DNA of 64,000 nt. Source: Phytophthora sp. 'mugwort'. Taxonomy: Eukaryota > Oomycota > Peronosporomycetes > Peronosporales > Peronosporaceae. The notes below the pieces were generated by a model. The model saw only the letters and a list, made by a program, of their open reading frames with translations, did not search any database and had not been told where the DNA came from. Shown here one piece after another: positions 21,503-33,300 of this stretch (the first letter of the stretch is position 1; each line of letters begins with the position of its first letter). The position numbers and the translations under genes are program-made. The stretch lies in the NCBI GenBank assembly GCA_033558025.1, contig JAUCEF010000005.1, positions 1,178,001 through 1,242,000 on the forward strand, given 5' to 3'.

Positions 21503-22402
21503 TTACACCTTCGTAAAACGCTCACGCTCTTCAGAAGAGCTCTTGGAGCGGCGAGCAAAGCAGGCCAGCGACACGATAGCAGCAGCAGCGATTGCAACTA
21601 GCAGTCCTGCTATCGCCATGGTGCCACTCCAGTCGATAACCACATCCAGGAAAATGGTGCGGCACTGACCGTACGGAGCGCCTTCGTACACTGCACCAGC
21701 AGTTCCCGTTGCCAAGAATGAAGCACACCATTGACCAGTTGTTGTAGTGCGAGCGCATTTGCTCTCAGCCCAGGTGAGGATCTTGTCGTACTTGGCGAAC
21801 GTTGTTGACATGTTGCAGGCCTTGCAAACCGTGGATAGACCTTCCACCGCGCCATTAAGCTCACCACAGAGCGAAACGATACCGGTGGTATTGGGCAGCA
21901 AGCTTACCAGTGTGGTCGAGGCATTCGGGAAAAAGGTCTCATAGGCTTCCTGCGCCGTGGCGTTGTTGCAGTAGTAGTATCCCTCAGCATAGCAGTACAC
22001 CTCGTTGAAGGTCTCAGCCAGCTTGGTCTCTCGGTCTTCAGCAGGGAACGTTGCCTCCTCCCAGTCCGTCATCTTGGTCTTAAACGTGAAGGCCGTGCCT
22101 GCCAACACACCGAACGCCGACATAGCAGCGACCATGAAGATCGAGTACAGCAGAAGCAGCAACCTGTTCTGGATGATAGCACCCACGATGCCGGCTACCG
22201 CCAGAGCAATGGCCGCGATGCCCAGCAACTGCAGCATTTTAGTCGCCGTACCCGCGGCGGACTCGTAGTCCGTGTCCTCGAGCGCATCAGCCCAACCGCT
22301 TCTCTCGAGCGTCGACTTAAAGCGCAGCAACAGGATTCCGGCCACTAGGAAACCAATGTTCACCAGTACCATGAGGCCACCGGCGACTGTGAGGCGAGGC
22401 AT
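21503..22402 (-). CDS. Tetraspanin, 299 aa
   Basis: Intact single exon, ATG at 22402. Four membrane helices: about residues 5-26 (GGLMVLVNIGFLVAGILLL), 55-78, 83-105 and 264-287. Between the third and fourth lies a large extracellular loop of about 155 residues with many cysteines (VYCYAEGYYYCNN, LCGEL, VCKACN, KCART, WCASF, QCRTIF) and several N-glycosylation sequons. The animal CCG motif is absent, but the same Cys pattern, with YCYA-x-G-x-Y-x-C, recurs in the copies at 61.4-63.5 kb. Tetraspanins organise membrane microdomains; the specific role here is unknown. It is the leftmost of four copies in the window. Confidence 0.85.
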   Translation of the reverse strand: MPRLTVAGGLMVLVNIGFLVAGILLLRFKSTLERSGWADALEDTDYESAAGTATKMLQLLGIAAIALAVAGIVGAIIQNRLLLLLYSIFMVAAMSAFGVLAGTAFTFKTKMTDWEEATFPAEDRETKLAETFNEVYCYAEGYYYCNNATAQEAYETFFPNASTTLVSLLPNTTGIVSLCGELNGAVEGLSTVCKACNMSTTFAKYDKILTWAESKCARTTTTGQWCASFLATGTAGAVYEGAPYGQCRTIFLDVVIDWSGTMAIAGLLVAIAAAAIVSLACFARRSKSSSEERERFTKV

Positions 22403-23540
22403 GATTGCGAGGGCGTGCGGTCCCTGTCCGAAGCGCCGAAACGGGAATGATTTCTACGAGCTGTGACCCGACCATCATGGCTCAAATCCCAGCTGTATGT
22501 TGCGGCTAGGTTCCAACGAATGGGAGTTGAATGTTGCAGTAGTTCAGCGAGTAACAGCGAACAAACAAAAAATAACTACAGCCCGAAAAGAAGTCTTCAG
22601 TGAATAATATTTATACAGCCAGACCACTCGATAGTAATCCCTAGACGAGTAATATTATACATGTACCCTGTTATTACATTCTCGATGACCAACACAACGT
22701 CTGATGATCATCTCTACATGTAGTTCATAAAGAAATGAGTCGTATTCCTATTCTAAGGAGCTTGACTATGCCATTAGCAACGGCATCTGCTGCTGCCCAA
22801 CTCACCGCTGCATCTCTCGTAGACCAGTCAGCGGTCTGTCCGGCAAGCCAGAGTCGTAGTCGCACAACCAGCGAGGTTCGACCTGAGCCATCGTCCGGAG
22901 GTACGCATGTAGCTCTCTGTACATGTAAATGTCGAATTTGATCGCAGCAACCACTGTAAGCATGCAATGCTGTACGTTTTAACTTAAAAGTACGATAATA
23001 TCCGCTTCGTGACGACGCAGTAAGCTGCCAACCGTGAGAGGCAATCTACGATGTCGCGATCTCAACCAAACAGTCGGTGTGTTGTGGCTGTAGGTTTGCT
23101 TGATCTATTGCCGGACTATCCAGCCCCACTCCGAACAAGAGAAAGTTTTTTCACAATAAAATGTGCCACGCACCCTACTCCTGTCGCTCGACGGCTACAC
23201 AAACACACTGCAGCCTTTGCAGCAACGCTGTCGCTTCTTTCACCATCCTATGGTTCCAACCGGATACTATTAATATCCGATACGTATATGTAGTAGCGGA
23301 CCGACCGCCCACGAGTCACCAAAGCTTTTTTCGGGGTGCAGTTATTAGAGCATGAGTCAACGTAGCAAACGTCTAAAAGACAACGTGGCAATATCGTAAG
23401 ACAGTGCACAACTCATTTTAGCCGTGTACAGTAATTGCCTCATTAAAGAAGTCACAACAATTTATAACCCCATAACTTTGTCGGCTTATTTAGTTATTTG
23501 GTTGTTTTGCCCCAGACGCCATAGTATCTTCAAGTCTCTA
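22403..23540. other. Intergenic region
   Basis: AT-richer than the neighbouring genes; only short chance ORFs (for example 22735-22941 plus). It should contain the tetraspanin promoter. Nothing else is supported. Confidence 0.5.
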
Positions 23541-23563
23541 CCGACATTCCTTTGTCAAAGGGC
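23541..23563. repeat. Left terminal inverted repeat of pogo-like element
   Basis: Twenty-three bases pairing with 25142-25164 at all but one position; preceded by TA. Confidence 0.88.
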
Positions 23564-25141
23564 GCACTCGACCGATCCCTAGATCACGGGCTGCCAATAG
23601 GACTGGACAGATAAGATAACAGGATAATCCTTTTTCAAAAGGCACTCGTGCAGAAACCCTAAGAACCTGGCTCTTCGGATTGCTGGTCGACAGCCAGCCA
23701 TTGCAGAAATGAATCCGAAGCCACCACCGAAGGGCGGACACGCATCAAGGGCGTCGGCAAGAAGCCGAGAGAATTTATTCGCGTTGGCGTGAGGAACGAC
23801 AAGAAGGCACACATGATCGAGTTCTACAGGGCCCATTGCATGGCAGTCACGATCGAGAAGTTCTACACAGGCCTTAGCCAAGCTCAGAAGAAGACGACCA
23901 AACGACAAATATACGAATGGGTTGCAAAGAAGAAAACAACTGTCGGCGCAGTAGCAAGCGGTCGTCAGTCCTGCAGAAGAATCGTGACAGCGGCATCTAC
24001 TGTCCTCCCGGAGGTGGACGAGGACCACATCGCTCACTGGGTACGCGACCTTCGCCGTGATGGTGTTCCAGTATCGCCGTTCATGCTTACCTGCAAGGCC
24101 AAAGAGGTGGCAAAAGCCGCTGGAATTCCCGAGGGCTCGTTCTCAGCGTCCGATAGCTGGAAACAGCGCTTCCTCTTTAAATATCGACTCTCTCTCTGTG
24201 ATGCAAGACGCGTATTGGCCAAATCCCGCCTGCCGATTCTGCACAGGTCGCGCAGCGGTTCCGCCTTGAGGTGCTCAAGACGATCGAGGAGGAGGGCATG
24301 TAGAGGTTTATAATGCGGACCAAACGGCAATGAATTACGAGTATCTTTCGACGCGATGTACGATGCCAAAGGGATTCGTACAGTATGGATTCACAATGCC
24401 GGCGCCGAAACAAGGCGCATTACTGTAATGGTGCTTGGCGATATGCACGGAAATCGCACCCCGTTTGCTGTCTTCAAGCCCCCCCCCCCCCGAAAGATCC
24501 GGAGACTGAAGAGTTCAACCAGAAGCGCCAAAACGGGTTAGGCAGAGGGCTATGGCCGGAGATAGCGCTCCTAATGGACCAACACGACGTCCAAATCTAC
24601 TGCAACGCAAAAGGATGGTGGAATGCGACCTTATCGATTAAGTTTTTGCGATTTCACTTCAGAGACAGCTTGGGGGAAAAGGTACTGCTACGCTGGGACG
24701 ACTTTAGTGGGCACTGGTCCCAAGCCATCAAAGAATATGCAGCGAGCATTAATGTCGTGCTGATACGAATTCCACCCGGCTACACGTCGTCGTGTCAGCC
24801 GGCGGCTATTGCGTGGATGAAGACGTTCAAGTTAGAGTTGCGGTCTCTCTGGGTCGATCATTTGCAGCGTCAGCTTCGGTCTCATCAGAACAGCGGCTCC
24901 CAGAAAAAGTTCAAGCTCGAGTCGCCGTCGCGAGCGACTCTAATGGCGTGGCTAACGAGTGCGTGGGAAAGCCTTTCTCCTGTAACGCTTGCAGCGGAAT
25001 TAGAAAGCTCGCAATACCGACAGACACTCGCGAATTTCCAGCAGAGGACCCTGTGCTAGAAGAGGCGGCAATTGTAGGATTGGTAGATCAGCTAGAATCT
25101 GTGTGTTGCCGAGGAGGTTGGTGAGGACTAAGTAATGGGGT

Positions 25142-25164
25142 GCCTTTTGACAAAGGAATGTCGG
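25142..25164. repeat. Right terminal inverted repeat of pogo-like element
   Basis: Inverted copy of 23541-23563; followed by TA. Confidence 0.88.
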
Positions 25165-25368
25165 TATGCAGAGCACGACTACCGTATTTTGAGGCAGATT
25201 ACTGTACTAAACAAACGGCATTTCCCAAAACCGATATGGCGAAAGGCGATCGGTTTTGCGGGACGCAGTCTGGCTCCTGGCAGTGTTTCTTATTTATTAC
25301 ACATAACACTCGACTGAATTCTCCAAGTTGAGCCACCGGGACGCCCAAGCGACCATCCAACGGACCGC

Positions 25369-25474
25369 CATGGGCTGCGTGGACTGCCTGGCAAAATGTG
25401 TGAGCGCGCTGCTGCTCATCATCATTAACATATTCCTATCGCTGGACGGTGGGTTCGTTCTCTATGTGGCCGTG
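25369..25474 (+). pseudogene. 5' part of a tetraspanin gene split by the giant element
   Basis: ATG at 25369 opens the same N-terminus as the intact copies: GCVDCLAKCVSALLLIIIN here, GLCSCLAKCVSELILLAIN at 62583. The first membrane helix runs to GFVLYVAV. The next bases are the inserted element, whose start gives an unrelated reading. The gene resumes at 61354 with GCCGTG TTT GTG CGT, and the join through one copy of GCCGTG reads LYVAVFVRHTG, matching LYVGIYLRHTG of the intact copy. This half is undamaged apart from the insertion. Confidence 0.9.
25469..25474. other. Left target-site duplication GCCGTG
   Basis: Six bases identical to 61354-61359 and in the equivalent place in the split tetraspanin reading frame. 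Confidence 0.85.
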
Positions 25475-25700
25475 AGTAGTATTAAAACACTACGTATACG
25501 TTTTTTTTATTTCCCGAAGATTCTTACCATAATTCTTTACCGAGAGTAGGTATAAACGTTTCTAACCGTTTCTAAACATTTTTTTAGTATCCAGCTGTTG
25601 TTTTCGACGCCACCGCGATTCCATAGGGTTAGAGTAAAAGGGGAGACTTAAAACCCTAAATCCTACGTCACACGTTGTCGCATAAGCTATAGATCATCTA
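25475..25700 (+). repeat. Left terminal inverted repeat of the giant element
   Basis: Matches the minus strand of 61353-61177 and then, across a later insertion, of 59605-59540. Shared blocks include AACGTTTCTAACCGT, GTATCCAGCTGTTGTTTTCG, GGTTAGAGTAAAAGGG and CACGTTGTCGCATAAGCTAT. Similarity fades near 25700. This copy is uninterrupted. Confidence 0.85.
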
Positions 25701-26133
25701 GATTACTTAACTTTTGACTTGAAGTTAAGTACTAAAACGGACCCCTCACTCGAAGATATATGTAGGTACAGTACCTTTTCCAGTCCAACTTCACTAGGAG
25801 CAAATCCAACTTCACCAAGTGCAAGTTCAGATTTACATGGCCCAATTCAAATGAACAAAGTCCAAGCTCAAATGCATAAAACCTAATAAACGTAATATTC
25901 CGAAAACATTTTTTATAGTAGGTTGTTCATTCGCGAGGATTCCCGCGCACACAACACTGCTTCGCGCCTCCGTAACTGCGATGAGATCGCTGGGCTTCTT
26001 CAATTCCACCAATGTCATTTGCAAAGAATCCGCCAATAGCAGGCCCTCACACTTTCCCCTTTGTGCTCGCCAGCGACGAGCTGCTAACGCGCGCTCGAGT
26101 AGCGCTCACTCTGCAACATTCAACTTGGCAAGC
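25701..26133. other. Non-coding stretch inside the left end of the giant element
   Basis: AT-rich with no gene. It contains short similar phrases (TCCAACTTCAC and CCAAGTGCAAGTTC, 25780-25870) that look like degenerate subterminal repeats. Confidence 0.4.
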
Positions 26134-26571
26134 ATGCCGTCGCACTACAACCGCTACACCCTGGCACTCAAGCTCCGTATTCTGGAAGCTGCACGATCCG
26201 GTGGGGACTGGGAAACCGTCGCGGGCGTAAACAACGTCAACATCAACACAGCTCGATCATGGCTGCGGCGCTATCTTACCTGCGCAGACGCTATGCAAAT
26301 CGCGCCACGTGGTGGAAAACGGGCGCAGAAGATGACAGCAGAAGGTGTGGCTGTCCTTGTGTCGCAGATGTCTATCGATCTCGATCTCACGTTCCGACAG
26401 CTTGCCGACCAGCTTGAGCAAGCGTGCTCCATCTCCGTATGCCCACAGACCATCAAGAATCACCTGGACGCTAACTTGATAATCATGAAGCAGTTCCACA
26501 AAGAGCCGCAGTACATGAACACGGAGCTGAACAAGCTCAAGCGCAGGAAGTTTTTTATCCGTTTGCCATAG
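26134..26571 (+). pseudogene. Truncated Tc1/IS630-type transposase, N-terminal part
   Basis: ATG at 26134 (MPSHYNRYTLALKLRIL). Residues 8-60 form a helix-turn-helix (WETVAGVNNVNINTARSWLR) and residues 80-125 a second DNA-binding helical region (DLTFRQLADQLEQ, VCPQTIKNHL), as in the paired-type N-terminus of Tc1/mariner/IS630 transposases. The frame stops at 26571 before any DDE residue, directly where LINE sequence begins, so the gene was probably cut by the LINE insertion. Its C-terminal half was not found beyond the LINE. Confidence 0.65.
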
Positions 26572-26905
26572 CTACAGCCAGTTTGCAATTTACCGGCTAC
26601 CCCACAAGTGACATACATAGACAGTCCCATACCTGCTACTGCGCTTTCAAACTTCGGTCCCTCCAGTCCCGTGTTGTCGTTTCTCCACCTCAGCCTAACT
26701 GTCGTGCTGTCACCTGACTACCGGACCTCAAGACCCCGCACCGCACCGCGACACCACCACCTCGCTAAGCCGTCGTGCTGCCGCCGCCGAAGAACTAAGT
26801 TGTCGCGACTCCCAATCGAGCCGCTCCTTTGAAGCTGTTGCCGAGTTTGCGCCTGGCCCTAGGAGGTCAGAGGAGTGCGGCCTAGCCCTACCTTAAAGGG
26901 GGAAC

Positions 26906-28518
26906 GTGACAGCTACGAGAGAGCAGCTGGAAGAAGAAACGCCCGAACTGGTCCGCCAGCCTTCGCAGCCCATCATCATGGCGGCTCCTCGTCGTGACCA
27001 GACTTGGCATGCTGAGTGGCGAAACAAGGCCCCACAGGTCGAGTTCTCGTTGCCCACCGATGACGCGCTCGCGTCAGCAGAAAAGGCCATGTTGGATCCC
27101 GAGCGCAACGCTGATGACAAGAAAGCAGCTGCTCTACGTGGAGTTCCCCAGATCGTCTCGAGTGAGTTGACCTACTCCATGTGGATTCCTGCGCGAGACC
27201 TGACCGTTACGTTCTCTAATACGGAGATCATGACCTCGCTCGGATCGGATACGCAACCGGCCATCTGTCGGCCAACGCCAGCCATCTGCGCGATTTCAAG
27301 ACCATCCGGAACGTTGGCATCAGCTTTGTATGCACTGATCAAGCTGTCGTATCCAAGTTGGGTGGCTAGACGCTGTCGATCTGCGACCGAAACTATCGGG
27401 TTCAACCGTACTCCAAGTACTCCAGCTGGTACTATGTCGACTTGCAGCGCCTGCCTGACGAGTTCGATGACAGCGAGATCTACGACTGGTTCGCCGCACA
27501 TGGGACACCACCGGTGTTCATCTGCTCTAGTCGTACGGTTCGCGGTCTGAAGTCATGCAGCCGCCGAATGTACTTCAACCACAAGTCCCCGCCCGAGTCG
27601 CTGATGCTTACGCCAACGACGCCGTTGCGAGAAATCAAGTTCGGTGACCAAGGATACGCGGTGGTCAATCACCGCATCCATGAGTTCAACCACGGCATGC
27701 CGCCCTTCCTGAAGGCGATGCACGAGAAACGCAAGGCTCACCCATCATCATCTAAGTCGGTTGACCATGCGGCACATCAGGCTTCTTCGAAGCCAGCTGT
27801 TGCCACGAGCGTCGAAGCCAATGGCACGCCTATGGAAACGTCGGACGCCGAGTACGAGCCATCCGAGCCTAATGGCTCAGAAGTGAGTGACTCGGAAGTC
27901 AGTTCAGGCAGCGCTATGGAAGGTGTTGAAGGAGAAGCTGTCGAAGACGGGATCACAGTCCAGCCCAATTCTATCTGGCCGTCGGACGAAGAACCTCCAA
28001 ATTTTCCCACTGGTTCGATCAAGCGAACGGACCGGGAGCCGGCGCGTATCTTGCGCGCCAAGCAACTTGTCTTTGGCAAAATGTCCACTCCCACAGCGAA
28101 GACAAGGGAACTACCCCCGTCCCAGACTGGCTATCCAGTACTGGCATCCACCAACCAGTATGAGTGGCTGAGTGAGGGAGATGGTGGCAATGTCCCACCT
28201 GATCAGGATATGACTCTATGGCACAGTTCTCAGATCCCGCCCTCCCCGGTTGCCTCGTTTGTCAAGCTGTCCAAGCCTGCCGAAAAAATACTCAACAGCG
28301 CTGCGATCAAGTACCCTGCAGAGACGATCACCCTCAATGACCTCTGCGACGTCATCGAATCGTATCTGACGGAGTTCTCGAACACCTCAGATGCCGATAA
28401 CAGCTTGTACGGGATCCAAGCCCAACTAGCGTCCATCGCTTTTTATTGGACACCTCGGCTCCCGTTAGCTATCAGCATCTTCGCAGCAAGACGTTTGGCC
28501 ACGGAGTACTCCGAATGA
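26906..28518 (+). pseudogene. ORF1 protein of the LINE
   Basis: Starts with TREQLEEETPELVRQPSQP, changes frame near 27240 and then runs open from 27442 to 28518. The second part has a conserved-looking core (FDDSEIYDWFAAHGTPPVFI, GDQGYAVVNHRIHEFN) and a long acidic Ser/Glu-rich linker. No RNA-binding motif could be named. Position directly before the endonuclease-RT ORF makes it the LINE nucleic-acid chaperone ORF1. At least one stop (27368) lies between the two parts. Confidence 0.65.
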
Positions 28519-28969
28519 TCTCCACGAAGCTAGACTCTCGGCGAAGGACTACTCGCTCAAGAACAAGTTGGCCGAGCTCTTCCCGGACGCCGACGACCTA
28601 AGCCCAGAAGTCGTGCTGCAGAGCCTTTGCTCTACCCCAAACGAGTTCTGGCTCCAAACGCGACTGGCCGAGTTTGATCTTGCGTTGCAAGTGATTGCTC
28701 CAAGCATCTATACGGATCCGGTCAACGTCTGCGCTCTAATCCAACAAGAAGCTACTACGCAGCCCCATCCGATGTGGCACCTCTGGGACGATCGCATCCT
28801 AGGGGTACTGGTAACCTCGCCGTTGGCAACTCGACTCCTTGATGATGGCCCGTTGCCGGACGAATTACGCCAATGCATTGCTGATCTCCAGCAAGCGGCT
28901 TCGGCAGTAGCCAACTCGGGTAGCCCTTCTCTCTAATGGGAATTGGGCCCTGAGAGGGTTCTCGCTGAA

Positions 28970-30437
28970 CGCTAACGGCATGAACCGGACCTCAAGGAGC
29001 TCGCTGCAGTATTCTCTAAGACCTTTCACATGATCGGTCTTCAGGAGACGTGCTTCACCGGGCCCTTCAGCTACCAGCGCTTGGAAACAGATCTGGAGGC
29101 AAACCTCGCGGTTTAATTCCAGCTTTTGGTCGCAAGAACATATGACTACATACACAGGGCACGCTGGTGTGGGCTTATTACTCACGCCGACATGCTCTGT
29201 TCAAGATATCCAAGACGTTACCCTCGGTCATGTTAGCTCGGCTGATATGATGGATCGGTACTTACTACTACGCGGCACTCTGGACTTGAAAGAGACGTAC
29301 ATTCATGTGTTGTATGCCCCCGTTAAAGGCCAGAAGCGGCCAACTTTCTTTAAAAACCTTCCAAGAGACTTCGACGATGATGTGCTGCACATTGTCATGG
29401 GCGACTTCAACACGGTGATGTCAAGCCAACTGGACCAAGCCAACCACACCGACCGAAATCGATCGCGGGGACGAACCGAGCTGCTGGACTGGATGCAAGC
29501 TATCAACGATGTGGATGCATGGCGCCTGGAACATCCGACGCTCGTCGAGTTCACCAGCCCCAACTCCAGCTCAAGGTTAGACTACGTGATGCTAAGCTCC
29601 CAGCTCTTCCACTCGGCCATGCAGGGCATTCTGCACGACTTTCGCAATCGCTCCAATATGGGTGACCACTGCGGCATCGACTTTCGACTCGGATCTGCTG
29701 TCTTTCGGCCGGCTAAGAGACCCCCCTGGCGCTGCCCAGAATGGATCATCCAGCTTCCTGAAGCGCAGCAGTATCTCCAAGAATCGCTGATCAAGTTGGC
29801 AGACATGCTCCATGCACCAACGGACTCCCACTACAACCCGGGCTGCCTACTCGACGAGCACAAGCGTCGCGACAACATCTTCCTGCACGAGTTATTTGAA
29901 TCCCGGGAGAATGCTCGCCAGCGCGAACTTGAGGAACTGCACCTGGAAATCAATGATCTGCAGCACCGCCAATCGACGGAGCCTACCGATGATCAACGCC
30001 GGCGGCTGACTGAAAAGAGGGCACTACTGGAGGTCAAGATGAAGGTGAAAAAGTTCTACGCATCGAAGAAGAAGTTTGCCTCCGACCTCCATGATTCTGA
30101 GCGAGGTATCAAGTACTTCTTCCGACCGCCTCAGATCCTGCACAACACTCCGATTCCTGTCAATTCGCCGGAGGAGTTGGAAGTCATGTGCCAGGAGTTC
30201 AACCAGTTTTGGTCCGGGATCTATCGTTCACTTTCAAGGGAGTTCCATCATGACAAGCCGAAATGGGATCGCATCAAGCTGGCCCAGATCCTTAAACACA
30301 CGACCAAGCATCTGACGCCGAAGCAAGCTGCCTATCTTGCAGTCCACTCACAGCAAATGACTTCTACTGGGCTATCAAGCATACGTCGTAGGGGAAGGCA
30401 CCAGGACCCGATGGGTTACCCCTGGCCTACTACCTAA
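28970..30437 (+). pseudogene. LINE endonuclease and following linker
   Basis: The endonuclease/exonuclease/phosphatase fold is visible as MIGLQETCFTGPFS (catalytic Glu block), then IVMGDFNTVMSSQLDQ (GDFN block), DVDAWRLEHPTLVEFTSPNS, SRLDYVMLS and, last, NMGDHCGIDFRL (catalytic Asp-His). It nicks target DNA to prime reverse transcription. Stops at 29114 and a frameshift near 29130 separate the first block from the open stretch 29142-30437, which continues into a charged helical linker before the RT. Confidence 0.8.
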
Positions 30438-30439
30438 CT

Positions 30440-32376
30440 GATGTGCCGATTTGGAGCCGTATCCTGGAGATTGTCTACGCGGCTCAACTGGAGAGAGGCA
30501 GGATGTCCAAGTTCCAGCGTCGCGACCAAGTCTGCTTGCTATACAAGAAGGGAGACCGTAAAGAGCCTTGGAACTACAGACCCATTACCCTCCTCAACGT
30601 CGATGCCTAGCTGGGCCCCAAGATACTGGCATACCGTCTGGGAACTGTCTTAGATAGTATCCTATTCTCTGAACAGTATGGCTTCGTGCCTGGGCGCGAT
30701 ATTCGTCATGCTCACCTGCGGCTTCAAGCACTCATGAAAGTGTATGAAGACGATGACGCGGTGGCTGGTGCTATCTTGCTTGACTTTGCCAAGGCCTTCG
30801 ACAGCGTGGTGTGGGATGCCCTTAACATGATCCTCGAGCACTTCCGCTTCGGCGAAGTATTTCGTCGCTAGGTACGCGTGATGTTCCTGGGACTTTGGTG
30901 GCGCTACTATTCAACGGTAGCCCACTTTCGCCCTTTGAATTAGTGAGAGGCGTGCGGCAAGGGGACCCTCTCTCCCCGGGTCTGTTCGTGCTTTACGCGG
31001 AACCTTTGCTGAAATTGATTCGCGCCAAGATGAATGATGCTGGACTTCGGTGTGGAGACTCTTCGGTGGTCCATACAGTTGTCAGCTTTGTTGATGACTG
31101 CACTGGACTATTGAGGGACCTGCGGGATACTCAGCAGCTACAGGACTTGATGGATCTCTCTGTGAGGCATCGGGCATGGAGCTGAACAAGAACAAGACCG
31201 TGGTGCTGCCGTTCCACCCCTGGAACAGTGAAACTGACAGCATCCGTGAGGCACTACAGCAATTGGGACTAAGGTTGTTGGGAACAACGACTCGGCCAAA
31301 CTGCTTAGTATATACTACGGTCCCAAGCTCACAGACGCGGCACGGCTACAGCACATATTGGCGGACATGCAGACAAGATGTTCACTGTGGAGTACCGGGC
31401 ACGCATTCTGCGAGGATAAGTGGTCATCCTACAACAGATTATCTTGCCTATTCTCTAGTACACGGCCAGTGTCTGCTACATACCTGAAACTGGTTTTCCA
31501 AGACCAAGTCCAGGACATGATAGTACGGTTCATGACCCAGTCTTCTACGTCGAACATCATGCCCCGAGCTTGGTGGACGGTGCCCATGCACATGAGAGGC
31601 CTCGGCTTAACGCCTATGAAAACGATGATCGAGGGACTCCAACTACACATGCTCTGCAAGCTGCTCATGGCCGTACGCCAGTCACCGGATGATGTACCCT
31701 CATGGGCCGCCCCAGTCATTGCGCTGTTTGACTCCGTGATGAAACCTTGGGGACGCGACTTTGGCATCCTGTACGCGCCGGTCTGGAACAGCCCTCATCA
31801 TGTGGTGTCTCGACGGCTAAGACGATGGAGACCGCTTGGTTTGTATTGGCACCATGTTCTCTTCCTTTGGAACACCAAACTGCGCCCCAAGATCACTCGC
31901 AACATGACCAAGTTTGACAAGTTGACAATGCCGCTGCTGGACAATGTGGATATCACGACTGCAACCAAGACGCCCAAGACCCTGCGAGCCGCAAACCTGG
32001 GAATTGTCCAAGACCTTATTCGCTTAAAGGTTTATCGGATATCTACTTGTTTGAGCTTAGTGGATACCCGCCTCAAGCCGCCAAGCTATCCCAAGTCATC
32101 CGTGAGCATGGCCAGCCTAGGCGTGCTAACAGCGTGAGCTTCTGCGGATCTTTCTTAACTAAGATTGACTCGCAGTTACGACCGTTGGCCAACATGCCCA
32201 CTGGACCCCGCCCCAAGCCACACTACGGCTGCGCACTCCATACTTGGAGCTTCAGTGGCTATGAAGTCGCTGATCTCACGGTGTCGTTAATACGCAAGCT
32301 CCTGGTTCAGTACAAGGTACCCGGCCTGCCAACGACTGCACTTGGCCTTGAACGGGCGCCTCCCGCAGAGGTATGA
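30440..32376 (+). pseudogene. LINE reverse transcriptase and C-terminal region
   Basis: RT blocks in order: PWNYRPITLLNVDA, EQYGFVPGRDIRHAHL, ILLDFAKAFDSVVWDAL, VRGVRQGDPLSPGLFVLYAE and VSFVDDCTGLL. The FVDD box is the catalytic [YF]xDD motif and is intact. Stops at 30608 and 30868 and frameshifts near 30890 and 31170 break the frame. The region after 31358 is helical (MTKFDKLTMPLLDNVD) and typical of LINE C-terminal domains without a named fold. Confidence 0.85.
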
Positions 32377-33300
32377 GGCAGGGACCTAAAGATGAACAAG
32401 CACGTACTACCAGTGAACGCGGACTTGCTGTACAGACTTCAGCACAACGCACTTTGGTGGGCTTTAGGTTGCAGCACGTGCAAGGCGCTATGACTTTGCT
32501 GCCGTCATGGGTGTGGAGTCATTGAAACCGTCTCCCACCTCTTTTAGTATTGTGACTTTGCGGCAGCCGTATGGCGGAATGGCTTGAGGTGTTCCAGCAG
32601 TGGTTTGAGTCTCCCATTGAGTGGGCGACTGTGGTCTACTACGCGGACATCATGCCTACGCCCCAAGCCAAAAAGGACTTCGGTTACAGCCTCTTTGGGT
32701 CTTCCACATAGTGAGAGCTGTGGTACTTCGCTGCCTATGGACGGACCGCAATGACATCCGCTTCCACGATGTATGAACCAAGTCTCATCGGCGTCAGGCT
32801 CGGGTGCACGCCCTGATTGACCTTCATGTTGCTGCCTTATGGCAGGCAACCCAGGCGCAAGCAATAAGACAGTCCTCGCAGGTGAGTAGGCAACTACACA
32901 CCTTATTGCGAGGACTGTCTGTGTCGGCACCCTTCGACGACAATGGCCCAAGCGACCACGAGGCGGAAGCCCGTAAGTGGGACTCCTTACTCGCGGACAT
33001 ATTGAACCACGACAGGGAAGAAACGTCCAGAGCGTTAGCGCCCTTCACGACTGCAGATCCAAGCAATCGCGAGGTGGAAACCCGTCGGCGGGACTCCTTT
33101 CCCGCGGCCATGTTGAACCGCAGCCGGGAAGAAACGCCTGTGGCCTGAAGGTAAGGCCACAAGCTCAAGGCTTCATCCTGATGTCTTACAATCCGCCGCC
33201 GACGTGCTCGGCCATTACTGACTTCAGTATCCACCACTTTCACGCCCATACGCCAAGTTCCCGGCTCCATTTGCCGATCTCTTAGCGGGCGTTACCTAAT

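Larger units (their letters stand above)
23541..25164 (+). mobile_element. Pogo-like DNA transposon with terminal inverted repeats
   Basis: The ends match as inverted repeats: left CCGACATTCCTTTGTCAAAG, right (reversed) CCGACATTCCTTTGTCAAAA, each flanked by TA, the target duplication of the Tc1/mariner/pogo superfamily. The plus-strand transposase runs from about 23709 to 25058. It has an N-terminal helix-turn-helix region (TTKRQIYEWVAKKKTT), a CENP-B-like part (SFSASDSWKQRFLFKYRLSL), and DDE blocks NADQTAMNYEYLS (first Asp) and VLLRWDDFSGHWSQ (second Asp). The third position reads QPAAIAW where related copies have QPVDVSW, so the last catalytic Asp is lost. Frameshifts near 23780, 24220 and 24300 also break it. 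Total length 1624 bp. Confidence 0.88.
26578..33300 (+). mobile_element. LINE (non-LTR retrotransposon), decayed
   Basis: The plus strand carries an ORF1 (26906-28518), an apurinic-type endonuclease (about 28970-29720), a reverse transcriptase (about 30440-31500) and a long C-terminal region. No LTRs or integrase are present, and the order endonuclease then reverse transcriptase fits L1-like LINEs. Several stops (for example TAG at 30608 and 30868) and frameshifts kill it. The 5' end interrupts a Tc1-type transposase. The 3' end is not sharp; 33300 is approximate. Confidence 0.85.

Noticed and set aside
22725..22967. Overlapping short ORFs on both strands
   Set aside because: No start context, domain or codon signal; chance openings in spacer.
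25475..25700. Simple inversion between two inverted repeats as the explanation
   Set aside because: Inversion would leave the tetraspanin halves apart in both states and would not create a target duplication inside the gene.
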